This document shows positions 7,704-15,502 of a stretch of DNA of 18,912 nt, piece after piece. Position 1 is the stretch's first letter; every line of letters starts with the position of its first letter. The stretch is from NCBI GenBank assembly GCA_023433505.1, contig JAEZCO010000100.1, positions 1 to 18,912 on the forward strand, read 5' to 3'. The notes beneath the pieces are model-generated. The model was not told the origin of the DNA, searched no databases, and was given only the letters and a program-made list of their open reading frames with translations. A program made the translations under genes and the position numbers. The DNA comes from Bacillota bacterium. GTDB lineage: Bacteria; Bacillota; Clostridia; Acetivibrionales; DTU013.

Positions 7704-8711
7704 CTATTTGCTTTCTCTCATGAAATATTTTGCATTGTCCTTGTCGACGATGATGACACCTGTATCTACGGTGGAAGGAATGCCTTTCACTCCTGCCGCT
7801 TTATTATCGGAGGTGATGTCAACCTTGCTGTTTGCAAGATTGTACAGTATCTGAACTGCATAGTAGGGCATCAATGCTGTCTGCTGAGCTACGGAGGCGG
7901 AAATTGTACCTTCTTCAATTGCAGACACAACATCATTTCCTCTGTCCATGGCAATGATTTTTACCTTGCCTTGTAATTTTGCTTCCTTTACGGCCGTTGC
8001 AGCTCCGGAACCTCCGGCGGCTTCAACACATGCGATTCCGGCCAGATCCGGATACTTCTGCAGCAGTGCGGATGCCGCCTGTGCAGCTACAACCGGGTCG
8101 GACTGTGTATCAACGATCTGTACCACTTCGATGTCGGGGTATTTTTTCAGTGCTTCCTGGTATCCGGCAACACGTTCTTCCAGGTTGGATTGGCCCGGCT
8201 TGGTCATAATGGCTACTTTACCTTTTTTGCCGATCAGGTCAGCCAGCTTGTCTCCACCCATTCTTCCGGCATTTACATTGCCCGTACCGACAAATGCCAC
8301 TCTTCCGGAGTCCGGCAGGTCGGCATCCACTGTTACTACCGGAATACCTGCGTCCTGAGCTTTTTTAACGATTGGATTCAGGGAAGCTTCAAAACCTACG
8401 ACAACGATACCGTTGGGCTTTTTGGCAATGGCCTGCTCAAAAGCGGCTACCATTGCATTCATATCATATTCCGCAGGTCCTACATATTCCGTTGTAACGC
8501 CCAGCTCTTCTCCAACCTTTTGCATCCCCATCTTGTGATCATAGAAATAATCCAGGTTTCCCAAAGCCGATACTTCAATGTAAAGCTGGTCTTTTTTGCT
8601 GTTGTCCGCCGCGGCATTTTTGCCGTCACCCGGCGGATTTGGGCTCTGTGAACATGCAACCGCCGAAAATACCATCATCAGGGCCAGGACTAAAACCATC
8701 AACCTTTTCAT
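7704..8711 (-). CDS. Sugar ABC transporter substrate-binding lipoprotein (RbsB-type)
   Basis: A 335-residue binding protein of the Peripla_BP_4 / RbsB class. The N-terminus is a lipoprotein signal: basic MKR, a hydrophobic stretch, then SAVAC with the lipidated Cys20, followed by a Ser/Pro/Gly/Lys-rich linker. This fits a Gram-positive cell where the protein is tethered to the outside of the membrane. Family stretches are GIVVVGFEASLNPIVKKAQD, IPVVTVDADLPDSGR, GTGNVNAGRMGGDKLA, GIACVEAAGGSGAA and KIIAMDRGNDVVSAI. The ATG at 8711 is preceded by AAGGGGG. It is the first gene of the importer operon. Asp/Arg residues in DADLPDSGR and DRGND are the usual sugar contacts in this family, so a monosaccharide or small glycoside ligand is expected, identity unknown. 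Confidence 0.93.
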   Translation of the reverse strand: MKRLMVLVLALMMVFSAVACSQSPNPPGDGKNAAADNSKKDQLYIEVSALGNLDYFYDHKMGMQKVGEELGVTTEYVGPAEYDMNAMVAAFEQAIAKKPNGIVVVGFEASLNPIVKKAQDAGIPVVTVDADLPDSGRVAFVGTGNVNAGRMGGDKLADLIGKKGKVAIMTKPGQSNLEERVAGYQEALKKYPDIEVVQIVDTQSDPVVAAQAASALLQKYPDLAGIACVEAAGGSGAATAVKEAKLQGKVKIIAMDRGNDVVSAIEEGTISASVAQQTALMPYYAVQILYNLANSKVDITSDNKAAGVKGIPSTVDTGVIIVDKDNAKYFMRESK

Positions 8712-8789
8712 ACTGAACTTTCCCCCTTATTTTTATAAAAGATTTTGCTTACAAATCAATGGTACTATATTTCATTATTTCATTTTCAA

Positions 8790-8819
8790 TAAAAATTTAA
8801 TAATCTCATTAAATTTTTA
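8790..8819. promoter_or_regulatory. AT-rich 12-bp dyad upstream of the importer operon
   Basis: TAAAAATTTAAT (8790-8801) and ATTAAATTTTTA (8808-8819) form a perfect 12-bp inverted repeat around AATCTC. It lies about 80 bases upstream of the binding-protein start. A TATAGT-like -10 (8764-8769, minus strand) lies between it and the gene, with no good -35, which would suit an activator-dependent promoter. The dyad could be the operator of the YesN-like regulator or a weak bidirectional terminator. Only the symmetry is certain. The rest of 8712-8914 is AT-rich with no gene. Confidence 0.4.
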
Positions 8820-8880
8820 ATCCGTCGGGGGGAAATTATTTATCCGTTTGAAGTTGCATCTTAAAATTGTGCTATATCTT

Positions 8881-8907
8881 ATAAAAATGCTATAAAGAGG
8901 GCTTTAT
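8881..8907 (-). terminator. Possible weak terminator of the thioredoxin-like gene
   Basis: ATAAAG (8892-8897) pairs with CTTTAT (8902-8907) around AGGG. On the minus strand the sequence then runs AGCATTTTTAT. The stem is short and AT-rich and the T run starts about 4 bases away, so activity is uncertain. It lies 7 bases after the stop codon of the thioredoxin-like gene. Confidence 0.35.
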
Positions 8908-8914
8908 GAATTTG

Positions 8915-9271
8915 TTAGAGCTGATTCAACATTTCCTGCAGCTTTTGCATATTTACATAGTTGGTTTCCTTTTCAAGCTTTCCGTTCTTATAGATACGCA
9001 AATAGGGGATCTGGGAATTTCCAAAGGCGTTTTCCTTAAACTCCATAAAAGTGCTGCTGTAATCGGTCTTGTTATATATGAGCTCGTAGATTTCGATATT
9101 TTTATCCGTCTCAAGGCCATAGAGCCACCGGTTCATGCTTACCCACTGGGGACACCAGTCCTGGGTCATGACGATGATTACGTATTCGCCGGAAAGCATA
9201 TCCTTGCCGAATTCTCCGTTTTCTATGGCGCTTAAAGCCTGTTCCCTGGTTATTTCATGCCTGTTGATCAT
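8915..9271 (-). CDS. Thioredoxin-like protein with a single active-site Cys (CPQW)
   Basis: A 118-residue thioredoxin-fold protein. The strand YVIIVMTQDWC leads into the active-site position DWCPQW: Cys40 is present, but the second Cys of the CxxC motif is Trp43. Only one cysteine is present in the whole chain. The cis-proline segment is QIPYLRIYKNGK (Pro89), and the C-terminal helix is NMQKLQEMLNQL, both typical of the fold. There is no signal peptide, so the protein is cytosolic. GGAGG lies 6 bases ahead of the ATG at 9271. It cannot act as a dithiol reductase on its own; a mixed-disulfide, monothiol or binding role is possible. It has its own promoter and sits between the importer operon and the first hydrolase gene. 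No functional link to either is shown. Confidence 0.8.
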   Translation of the reverse strand: MINRHEITREQALSAIENGEFGKDMLSGEYVIIVMTQDWCPQWVSMNRWLYGLETDKNIEIYELIYNKTDYSSTFMEFKENAFGNSQIPYLRIYKNGKLEKETNYVNMQKLQEMLNQL

Positions 9272-9344
9272 TTTTTACCTCCGATTTTATCCCTAGAACT
9301 TATTTTTATATTTTTTGCGGAATAATACTCATCATTCCCTTATT

Positions 9345-9388
9345 ATCATAACAAAATTTAAAAGATCGGCAACAATAAATTTTATTGT
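9345..9388 (-). promoter_or_regulatory. Promoter of the thioredoxin-like gene with upstream palindrome
   Basis: On the minus strand TTGCCG (9367-9372) and TATGAT (9345-9350) are 16 bases apart. TG stands one base before the -10, giving an extended -10 element. Immediately upstream, 9372-9388 is a perfect 8-1-8 palindrome (ACAATAAA-T-TTTATTGT) touching the -35, a possible operator. The predicted start of transcription is near 9338. Confidence 0.5.
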
Positions 9389-9392
9389 CAGC

Positions 9393-9463
9393 AGGTGAGA
9401 AAAGAAAAGGAAAGTCCAGGCTGAAAACAGGCGGTATCCCTGATTTCAAGCCCGGACTTTTTT
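9393..9463 (-). terminator. Terminator-like long stem after the GH106-like gene
   Basis: The arms 9411-9430 and 9439-9460 pair over about 19 positions with two mismatches and one bulge (AAAGTCCaGGC... against ...GCCcGGACTTT). On the minus strand the stem is followed by the pyrimidine run CTTTCCTTTTCTTTTC (down to about 9395). On the plus strand it is followed by TTTTTT. It lies about 60 bases past the hydrolase stop and most likely ends that transcript. Confidence 0.6.
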
Positions 9464-9523
9464 GAAAGTACCTTGATTTTATGTCCGCTGCCCATGCACT
9501 GGTTCAGCCACTCCCATTCCGCG

Positions 9524-12157
9524 TCAATATTTCAGTTTGACGGGACCTAGCAGCCCGGAAGGCTCCTGGGGCATTGCCCTGTCAAAGACATTATTGCCGT
9601 GCTTTTTCGCCAGCGTGTTGGTAACATCAATTTGCAGCGTGTTTTTACCCTTCTTTAAATTCTCCGCTATTTCAAAGACATACGGGGGACAAATCCTTAC
9701 ACCGGTATCAATGCCGTTCAGCTTTACTTCTGCTGTTTCGTATACCGCTCCAAGTTCAAGTACAACTCCAAGTTCGAGCTGAGCTTTATCCAGCTCCCCG
9801 TCAAACTCAAATTCCGTCTCATACCGGATTGTTCCCGAGAAATCCGGCAGCATTCCGGGTACCGAAATATTCCCTAGGCCGCCGATTCCCGGAGCAGGCT
9901 CAAAGGCACCGGATTTACCGGCTTCCTGGATAGAGACCTTCCATTCTCCATCCAGCCTGAAACCATTGGCGAAGATGCTTTCTTCCGGTTTTTCCCTAAA
10001 CTTGCCAGTATCCAGGCTGCCTGCGCCAAAGATGATAAACCTGGATTCATAGGGCTTTAATTCCAGTTTCACGGAAATATGGCCCTCTTCCTGTAAGCAC
10101 TCAACGGCATAGGCCCTGTCAGCCATTGCATCGTAAGCCACGGGAGCGTGATCTTTTTTGAACATGACCGCAGTATTCACGGTTTTATATTTGCTTTCAT
10201 TCGTAAAGAAGTATAGGTCCTCATCCTCGTGCATGTAGTGGTAATATCTCAGGCTATCCTCGCTGCCTGATACTTTTATGTCGAAAAAGCCCAGGTCCAT
10301 GATCGTACCAACCAGGTCCTCATCTTTTCGGACCATGCTGAAGCTGCTTCTCTTTATTTCACCCATAATGCCCGGAAACAGCTTTTCTTTTCCGCAGCTC
10401 CCGGAGGGGTAGTCATTCATGAAGATTACATGGAAATTGTTTTTCACAAGCTCCAGCAGCTTTTGCGCAAAAGCTTCCGGAATCCGCTCCGCATAAGGGA
10501 CAATAATGGCTTTATACGTTTCTTTATTCGCACAAATCTCGCCGTCCCGGACAGCTATTCCGTCACTGTCCAAAAATAAGTCTATGGGAAGAACATCACA
10601 GTCAATCTGGCTCAGAGCCAGAGTTTTAACCACCATATGAAAGGGTTGGTATTCGCCGGACCATTCGGCCTCAGCATGGTAAACAACCGCTACAGGCGCC
10701 GAATGTACTCCCCCCGACAGTAAGTTGCATACCCTGTTTGAATAGCCGGCCCAATACTTAAAATACTTCCACTGGGGATTATATCCCTGTGCATAGAAAT
10801 GGGGAGGGCAGTCCGCGTCGGGATACTTTGGCGAAAAGGCATGGGGGATCAGGAAATTCACACCCCTCACACAAATGTGGTCGGTAAGCCATTTCATAAG
10901 CTTCAAGCCTTCCTGCCAGCCATATGCGCCAAAGACCTCACAAACCGTGGTGCCGTCCTTCTTTGGGTCGATATGCCCCGCAGAGCTTGCCATTTTTGCG
11001 ATCCCCCAGTAGAAGAAATCCGCATAAAGGTAACCGAAAGGCGTTGTAAACCTGCCTGAAGTATACTCCGGCCAAACCTGGTAAACGACATCCAGCCCGG
11101 AATAATCCTGTCCGTATATGGCGCGGAAAAAATGTCCGCTGCCATAGCCAAGCCGTGCATGTGCCCCATTGTCCTCCACAACATGGCCGATAAGCTTCAC
11201 TTTATGCTCCCGGCACCAGTCGCCGATCTGTTCCGTAAAATTCTTCCCGAACAACTTGCTGACAACATCCATATATGTAAATCTTACACTGGCAGTATCC
11301 GGCCCGGCCTCATACCACAAGCAAGGCAGCATTATGCCAAAATCGCTGCCCCACTCCGCACTTAATTTCTCAAGCAAGCTGTCACAGTATGGCAATACCA
11401 TAGGGTACTTGCCTATGGTCGCTTCATATGTCGATGCATTTCCAAACCGGGGTTCATCCGTGAAAAATCCCGCGATTGTTTTCCCGAACTCCTCCGGATA
11501 ATGGCGGTAATGCTCTTCGTAAACTTCATCGATAAACACTTTTACCGCCCCGGCTTCAAGGGGGTTCAAATAGTCCTTCGTCCATCCCTCTCCGCCTTCC
11601 CTGGTGCTGATGACCATGAAAACCCGCCAGTCCCCTTCCGGAACATCCCAATACAGCACTCCCCCGTGTATTTTATCCGTCAGGTCCGTCAATGTACCGC
11701 CGTCGATTCTGTCAACCCCGTCAACCCTTCTTGCGGCAATAACGCGTACAACCTTCTCCCCTTCTTCCAGCCATGAATTGACCAGAAATGAGCTTCCTTC
11801 CAAAGGCCCGATGGCATCGATATGCTTCTCGCTAATATATTTTTTCAAGTACTCCGGATGTTTGTCACGCACTCTCCCCGCGCTAAAACCACTGGGATAG
11901 GCACTGTCGTCAAAAAACCACACTTTCATATTACGCTTTCCGGCTTCGTCAATAATAACATCCAGATTGCTCCACCACAGCTCTCCAAGGAAATCAGGGT
12001 GCGGCCTGGATTCGACGATGAAGCCGCCGACGCCGTTTTCATTCATTTGTTTGATCTCGTTCCTGAGAACGTCTTCGCTCTCCCCATGCTGCCAGAATAA
12101 TGGGGTGATATAACTGGGAATTGCCTTATTGTTCAATGTGGCCTCAAACCTGCCCAT
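9524..12157 (-). CDS. GH106-like glycoside hydrolase (putative alpha-L-rhamnosidase)
   Basis: An 877-residue protein resembling Glyco_hydro_106 (PF17132). The N-terminal barrel starts LFWQHGESEDVLRNEIKQM and has the family-like turns GVGGFIVESRPHPDF, VWFFDDSAYPSGFSAGRV and GFFTDEPRFGN (Glu235). Further carboxylates lie in GHVVEDNGAHA (Glu328) and TVCEVFGAYGWQEG (Glu407), plausible catalytic or calcium ligands. A mid region (about 485-600) looks like a Rossmann-type amidotransferase-like fold seen in related proteins. The C-terminus (about 765-870) is a jelly-roll carbohydrate-binding-like module with VKLNGIDTGVRICPPYVFEI. No signal peptide is present, so the enzyme is intracellular, unlike many rhamnosidases of Bacteroidetes. 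It is divergent from an AraC gene that probably controls it. The ATG at 12157 follows AGAGGTG. Family membership is likely; rhamnose specificity is inference. Confidence 0.7.
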   Translation of the reverse strand: MGRFEATLNNKAIPSYITPLFWQHGESEDVLRNEIKQMNENGVGGFIVESRPHPDFLGELWWSNLDVIIDEAGKRNMKVWFFDDSAYPSGFSAGRVRDKHPEYLKKYISEKHIDAIGPLEGSSFLVNSWLEEGEKVVRVIAARRVDGVDRIDGGTLTDLTDKIHGGVLYWDVPEGDWRVFMVISTREGGEGWTKDYLNPLEAGAVKVFIDEVYEEHYRHYPEEFGKTIAGFFTDEPRFGNASTYEATIGKYPMVLPYCDSLLEKLSAEWGSDFGIMLPCLWYEAGPDTASVRFTYMDVVSKLFGKNFTEQIGDWCREHKVKLIGHVVEDNGAHARLGYGSGHFFRAIYGQDYSGLDVVYQVWPEYTSGRFTTPFGYLYADFFYWGIAKMASSAGHIDPKKDGTTVCEVFGAYGWQEGLKLMKWLTDHICVRGVNFLIPHAFSPKYPDADCPPHFYAQGYNPQWKYFKYWAGYSNRVCNLLSGGVHSAPVAVVYHAEAEWSGEYQPFHMVVKTLALSQIDCDVLPIDLFLDSDGIAVRDGEICANKETYKAIIVPYAERIPEAFAQKLLELVKNNFHVIFMNDYPSGSCGKEKLFPGIMGEIKRSSFSMVRKDEDLVGTIMDLGFFDIKVSGSEDSLRYYHYMHEDEDLYFFTNESKYKTVNTAVMFKKDHAPVAYDAMADRAYAVECLQEEGHISVKLELKPYESRFIIFGAGSLDTGKFREKPEESIFANGFRLDGEWKVSIQEAGKSGAFEPAPGIGGLGNISVPGMLPDFSGTIRYETEFEFDGELDKAQLELGVVLELGAVYETAEVKLNGIDTGVRICPPYVFEIAENLKKGKNTLQIDVTNTLAKKHGNNVFDRAMPQEPSGLLGPVKLKY

Positions 12158-12188
12158 AAAAGCACCTCTTCAATGATTAATAAATCAA

Positions 12189-12238
12189 ATTATACCCTAT
12201 CTGCCATTTTTCCGGCATGGACAATATTTCTGTCCATG
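12189..12238 (-). promoter_or_regulatory. Hydrolase promoter with 8-7-8 inverted-repeat operator
   Basis: On the minus strand a perfect TATAAT (12189-12194) stands 17 bases from a poor -35 (12212-12217). A perfect inverted repeat, CATGGACA (12216-12223), 7-base spacer, TGTCCATG (12231-12238), overlaps and extends upstream of that -35. Weak -35 plus an abutting dyad is what an AraC-type activator site at a class II promoter looks like. The dyad also lies 14 bases upstream of the -35 of the divergent AraC gene, so one site could serve both directions. Confidence 0.6.
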
Positions 12239-12252
12239 TGTGCCTATTTAAC

Positions 12253-12281
12253 TTTTTTCACCGGGCAGAATGTGCTACAAT
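12253..12281 (+). promoter_or_regulatory. Promoter of the first AraC-family regulator gene
   Basis: TACAAT (12276-12281) is preceded by TGC, an extended -10. The -35 position 17 bases upstream is only a T run (12253-12258). The predicted transcript starts near 12288, giving a leader of about 22 bases that carries GGAG (12299-12302) ahead of the ATG at 12310. Confidence 0.5.
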
Positions 12282-12309
12282 AGTCGTATAACCTGCACGG
12301 AGTTGGACA

Positions 12310-13221
12310 ATGGAAACAATAATTGTTAAATCCGATAATTTTTTTAAAGATCATGTACCGTTCATGATTAACAAATATACCTATGATGACTATGAGGCAA
12401 TCAAGCTGCACTGCCACGAATTCATAGAAATTGCCTATGTCTGCAACGGTAAGGGCTTACACCTGATGAGAGGCAAAAAGCATGAAGTCTCAAAGGGCGA
12501 CCTATTCATTATTAACGTTGATACGCCCCATAGCTTCTACCCAATAGACAGAACAAACTCGGGAAGGCTTGCCGTATTCAATTGCATGTTTATGCCGCAG
12601 TTTATCGAACACGCCAATATTCAAATGGATATTTTGAATGAGATCATCAACATCTTTCTCTATAAGTCCGTGTATACGGAGGAAATAGAATATTCGCCCG
12701 ACTTGAAGCTTTCGGACAATTCCATTGACGACATCAACTCGATTTATGAAAAAATGTATATGGAATATACCCATATGCCCGAGGGTTACCTGGATATTTT
12801 GAGAGTACTCCTGTGCGAGCTTTTAATAAAGATCTACAGGATTTATAAAATTCATAACCGTTCCGGCGACATGAAGAGGGACAGCTTATACAAGCAGCAG
12901 CTGATCTTTGATTCCATCAACTACCTTAAGGAAAATTACTCGGCCAAATTGAACCTTGATGAGATATCGCAGCATTTCTTCCTGAGCAAAAGCTACTATT
13001 CAGCCCAATTCAAAAAAATTACCGGCTTGAGCGTTTTTGAGTATTTGCAGAAGCTGCGCATGGAAAAGGCCTGCCGCCTGCTGCTTGAAAGCGACGGAAA
13101 AATCGCCTCCATCGCCGAATCGGTAGGCTACGGCGATTACAGGTTTTTCAACAGGACTTTCAAAAAGCTCATTGGCGTGACGGCCCAGGAATATAGACGA
13201 ATGCGCGGGGTACCGCGATAA
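12310..13221 (+). CDS. AraC-family transcriptional regulator with cupin sensor domain
   Basis: A 303-residue regulator. The N-terminal AraC_binding cupin (about 15-100) is shown by KLHCHEFIEIAYVCNGKG and KGDLFIINVDTPHSF. The C-terminal AraC double helix-turn-helix (about 200-303) has LDEISQHFFLSKSYYSAQFK and IAESVGYGDYRFFNRTFKK, closing with GVTAQEYRRMR. GGAG lies 7 bases before the ATG. It is divergent from the GH106-like gene across a 152-base gap that holds a perfect inverted repeat, and convergent with the GH101-like gene. It therefore most likely senses a sugar released from the substrate and activates the hydrolase genes. The effector is unknown. Confidence 0.9.
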   Translation: METIIVKSDNFFKDHVPFMINKYTYDDYEAIKLHCHEFIEIAYVCNGKGLHLMRGKKHEVSKGDLFIINVDTPHSFYPIDRTNSGRLAVFNCMFMPQFIEHANIQMDILNEIINIFLYKSVYTEEIEYSPDLKLSDNSIDDINSIYEKMYMEYTHMPEGYLDILRVLLCELLIKIYRIYKIHNRSGDMKRDSLYKQQLIFDSINYLKENYSAKLNLDEISQHFFLSKSYYSAQFKKITGLSVFEYLQKLRMEKACRLLLESDGKIASIAESVGYGDYRFFNRTFKKLIGVTAQEYRRMRGVPR

Positions 13222-13228
13222 AGCAGGA

Positions 13229-13286
13229 GTCATACCATATGACCTTGCGTCAACAGGTATGCCGGGGTAACTCCCGGACAATACCG
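13229..13286. terminator. Hairpins in the gap between convergent genes
   Basis: GTCATA (13229-13234) pairs with TATGAC (13238-13243). A second stem pairs GGTAT...CCGGG (13256-13266) with CCCGG...ATACC (13273-13285). The gap separates the 3' ends of the AraC gene and the GH101-like gene. No long T run follows either stem, so efficient termination is uncertain. Confidence 0.35.
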
Positions 13287-13330
13287 GTATACCTATATTT
13301 CCGTCATACAGGTGCAGGCGGATACTCTCC

Positions 13331-15193
13331 TCACTTTACTATTTTCCAGCTTTCAGGGCCGATCGTGCCGATTCCCTCCGCGTATTGGCAGGGTCCTCTG
13401 GTACTGCTGTAAAAATCCCGCGAAAAATTGGCGATTATGCCGGTGCCGTCAGCAAAGGCTGACTGCTGAAGATAGCCGTCCTCCGATAGTATTTTGAAGT
13501 CCACCATTTCCAATTTCCCGATTTTTTTGTGCAGCTCTGCCACCGGCAGCGCCTCCCGAAGTGCGATTTGTACTTCCGGATCTTCAAATCTGTACTTGTA
13601 AAGGAAGGTTTTTTGCCCCTCGCCGGTATAACCATATTGGGAACCGAAGGGAAAAACATCCGGCGGACATCCGTAAAGTGCGTCCATGGAGGCCATCAGC
13701 CTGGGCCTGCCGCCGCCGTATTCAAAGTGCATAAGCCACCCGGTCCCGCCTCTCCATGCGTTGTTATAGCTGTGCAGTTCCCACCAGGAATGGATAATGC
13801 TGTCGTGGTACACCAGCATTGTCAAAGGAATAGGCCAGTAGGGCCAGGGGCCGTATTGGGGCCAGGCCTTTACCGAACCGAAATCGCTCTCCAGGGAATA
13901 AGCGTCATTGAAATACTCCGAGCTGATTGCCCTGCCGTCAACCCACCCTGCACGCAGTGCCTTTTTGATCCACTCCCTGTCCTCCGTCTTTGGTATGAGC
14001 TTGCCCCTATGGTTGGGATGATCAGTGGCATAACACTCTCCTACCGATGCGCAGGTAAGCACGTCAAAATGATCCCAGGTCATTTCGGGAATGGTATTTT
14101 TGATTGCAGCTTTCTGATACTCCTCCAGAAAAGTGGAGCAAACCTGATACCATTGCTGGTCCTCAATAGCCCAATGCTTTATGATCTCACCCGCGGCATT
14201 TTTCCTGTACATTTTGCGGATTTTTTCCGTACCGTCATCCAGAGCCTCATTCAGCCAGCTCCATGGGGCCACGTCATAGCCCAGGGCCTTGATTTCCTCC
14301 AGAACATCCCGGCTCAGATTGATGGCAGGCTTGCCGCCCATCAGGATATCGGGATAATACATATTGAATCTGCCGGGATAGACCAGGGCTCTGTCAAAGC
14401 CGTATTTTTTCAGCTTCCTGCACTCAGCGGCATAGTCCAGGCCGTCTTCGCAATATCCGATAAAGCACATCAAGGCGCCAAAGAGCCTTTCCAGGTCGGG
14501 CCTTTCGGAGATTTTCTCCTCCCAGCCTTTGAACCTCTTCTGCTCCATGATTTTCATCCTGTAGGCCTTGGCCAGCTTTACGATGTCCGGGTCCACGGGA
14601 ATCAGCCTTGCAATCCTTTCATACCGCATTGTTCCGAGGGATGCAGCCTGAAGGTTGAAAGCATGCTTTTTCCCCTTTTCGTCTTTCCCCACAGACCACA
14701 GCACGTCATCCTGGGTCTCGGCGGTATAAAGCAGCCCGCCCTTTTCCCCCAGGTAGCCGATGAGCGGCATGGCAAAGCCGAGATGGCCGCCCTCTCCGAC
14801 GGTCCTTTCAAAAGGCTCTCCCCTGCCATCCCAGAGCATTCCCTGCATTACCGGAATAATAAACTTCAGATTTTCTCCCTCCGGAAGGAAGGACCCCGGA
14901 AAGGAAACTATGCCCGGCTCACCCAGTGGGACCGGCATCCTGACTTCCGCATAACCGCCCTTGATCTCATATATCATTTTCACTAAAGCGGCTCCCGCTT
15001 CATAGGAGATACTGATCCGTGAATCACCTTCCAACGCCGCCGCGACAGGTTGCAAAGCCTCTTTGTCTTTGCCGTAAACCTGAGTGCTTTGGTCCAGCAT
15101 CCATCTTGTGCCTCTTTTTTTATCGGTCAGTGCAAGCTCTCTCCCATTTTCGCTGCAAGAAACAGCTAATTTGTCATTTTGAAGTAAAAGCAT
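13331..15193 (-). CDS. GH101/GH129-related (DUF5696-like) putative glycoside hydrolase
   Basis: A 620-residue protein without signal peptide. An N-terminal beta-sandwich (about 1-200; EVRMPVPLGEPG, GGLLYTAETQDD) precedes a (beta/alpha)8-type barrel (about 235-500). Barrel segments are LKKYGFDRALVYPGRFNMYY, IKALGYDVAPWSWLNEALDD, MTWDHFDVLTCASVGECYAT, DHPNHRG and AISSEYFNDAY. The pattern Asp...ECY..DHP.HR followed by a SE motif recalls the GH101-like DUF5696 group, where an Asp acts as nucleophile and a later Glu as acid/base. Here these would be Asp377 and Glu426 (inference by pattern). GH101 and GH129 cleave alpha-GalNAc linkages, but this protein is distant and its substrate is unknown. The ATG at 15193 has only a weak ribosome site (GGGTGATG), and the upstream leader is highly structured. 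The gene is convergent with the first AraC gene. Confidence 0.6.
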   Translation of the reverse strand: MLLLQNDKLAVSCSENGRELALTDKKRGTRWMLDQSTQVYGKDKEALQPVAAALEGDSRISISYEAGAALVKMIYEIKGGYAEVRMPVPLGEPGIVSFPGSFLPEGENLKFIIPVMQGMLWDGRGEPFERTVGEGGHLGFAMPLIGYLGEKGGLLYTAETQDDVLWSVGKDEKGKKHAFNLQAASLGTMRYERIARLIPVDPDIVKLAKAYRMKIMEQKRFKGWEEKISERPDLERLFGALMCFIGYCEDGLDYAAECRKLKKYGFDRALVYPGRFNMYYPDILMGGKPAINLSRDVLEEIKALGYDVAPWSWLNEALDDGTEKIRKMYRKNAAGEIIKHWAIEDQQWYQVCSTFLEEYQKAAIKNTIPEMTWDHFDVLTCASVGECYATDHPNHRGKLIPKTEDREWIKKALRAGWVDGRAISSEYFNDAYSLESDFGSVKAWPQYGPWPYWPIPLTMLVYHDSIIHSWWELHSYNNAWRGGTGWLMHFEYGGGRPRLMASMDALYGCPPDVFPFGSQYGYTGEGQKTFLYKYRFEDPEVQIALREALPVAELHKKIGKLEMVDFKILSEDGYLQQSAFADGTGIIANFSRDFYSSTRGPCQYAEGIGTIGPESWKIVK

Positions 15194-15502
15194 TTACTCA
15201 TCACCCATTCTCTTAGGAGTACTGCAAATATTACTTCCCGTTTTTATGAAAATGTAGGTTGCAGAGGCGAGCAGCAAATGCCCCGCATTTGCGACCAGCC
15301 CCGGCGCTCCAAGACTGCATTTTCATAAATCTATACGGGAAGTTATATTTGCACCGGTACTTTGAAAAGTTGTCCTTTTCATTTTACCATGCTCTTGGGA
15401 TAATGGCTTTTGGCATTTTCGGGTTTTTCGTAAAGCTTTTTTGGTTTTTTTATCTGCCTATTTTGAAAAGTTTATTCCTGGGCACCGTAAAGCTTGATTA
15501 CT
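15194..15502 (-). other. 309-base gap between GH123-like and GH101-like genes
   Basis: The right half (about 15365-15502) is AT-rich with T runs on the plus strand, two copies of CGTAAAGCTT (15429-15438, 15486-15495) and two of TTTGAAAAGTT (15361-15371, 15462-15472). No clear terminator for the GH123-like gene is seen. The left half is the inverted-repeat element listed separately. A TATAAC -10-like hexamer for minus-strand transcription lies within the outer arm (15342-15347). I see no gene here. Confidence 0.5.
15218..15361 (-). repeat. Long inverted-repeat element with inner hairpin, possible structured leader
   Basis: The outer arms (15218-15258 and 15316-15361) are imperfect inverted copies over about 40 bases, sharing AGTAC, TGCAAATAT, ACTTCCCGT and TATGAAAATG as matched blocks. 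The arms are AT-rich. The core (15259-15315) is GC-rich and holds a perfect hairpin, GCAAATGC (15274-15281), CCC, GCATTTGC (15285-15292). It lies 25 bases upstream of the GH101-like start codon. It may be a MITE-like insertion or, if transcription starts in the right arm, a folded 5' leader. Confidence 0.6.

Noticed and set aside
9388..9525. Minus-strand open stretch of about 44 codons right after the GH106-like stop, in a shifted frame (DAEWEWLNQCMG...)
   Set aside because: No start codon with a ribosome site, and it runs through the terminator stem. It could be a frame remnant but nothing supports that.
13529..14986. Long plus-strand open frame of 485 codons opposite the GH101-like gene
   Set aside because: It is a shadow of the minus-strand gene: no ribosome site, no recognisable domain, odd composition rich in Pro, His, Cys and Gln. 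The minus strand frame has a coherent hydrolase fold and continues on both sides.
15361..15495. Direct repeats TTTGAAAAGTT (twice) and CGTAAAGCTT (twice)
   Set aside because: Short, AT-rich and only two copies each; no regular spacing as in a CRISPR or operator array.
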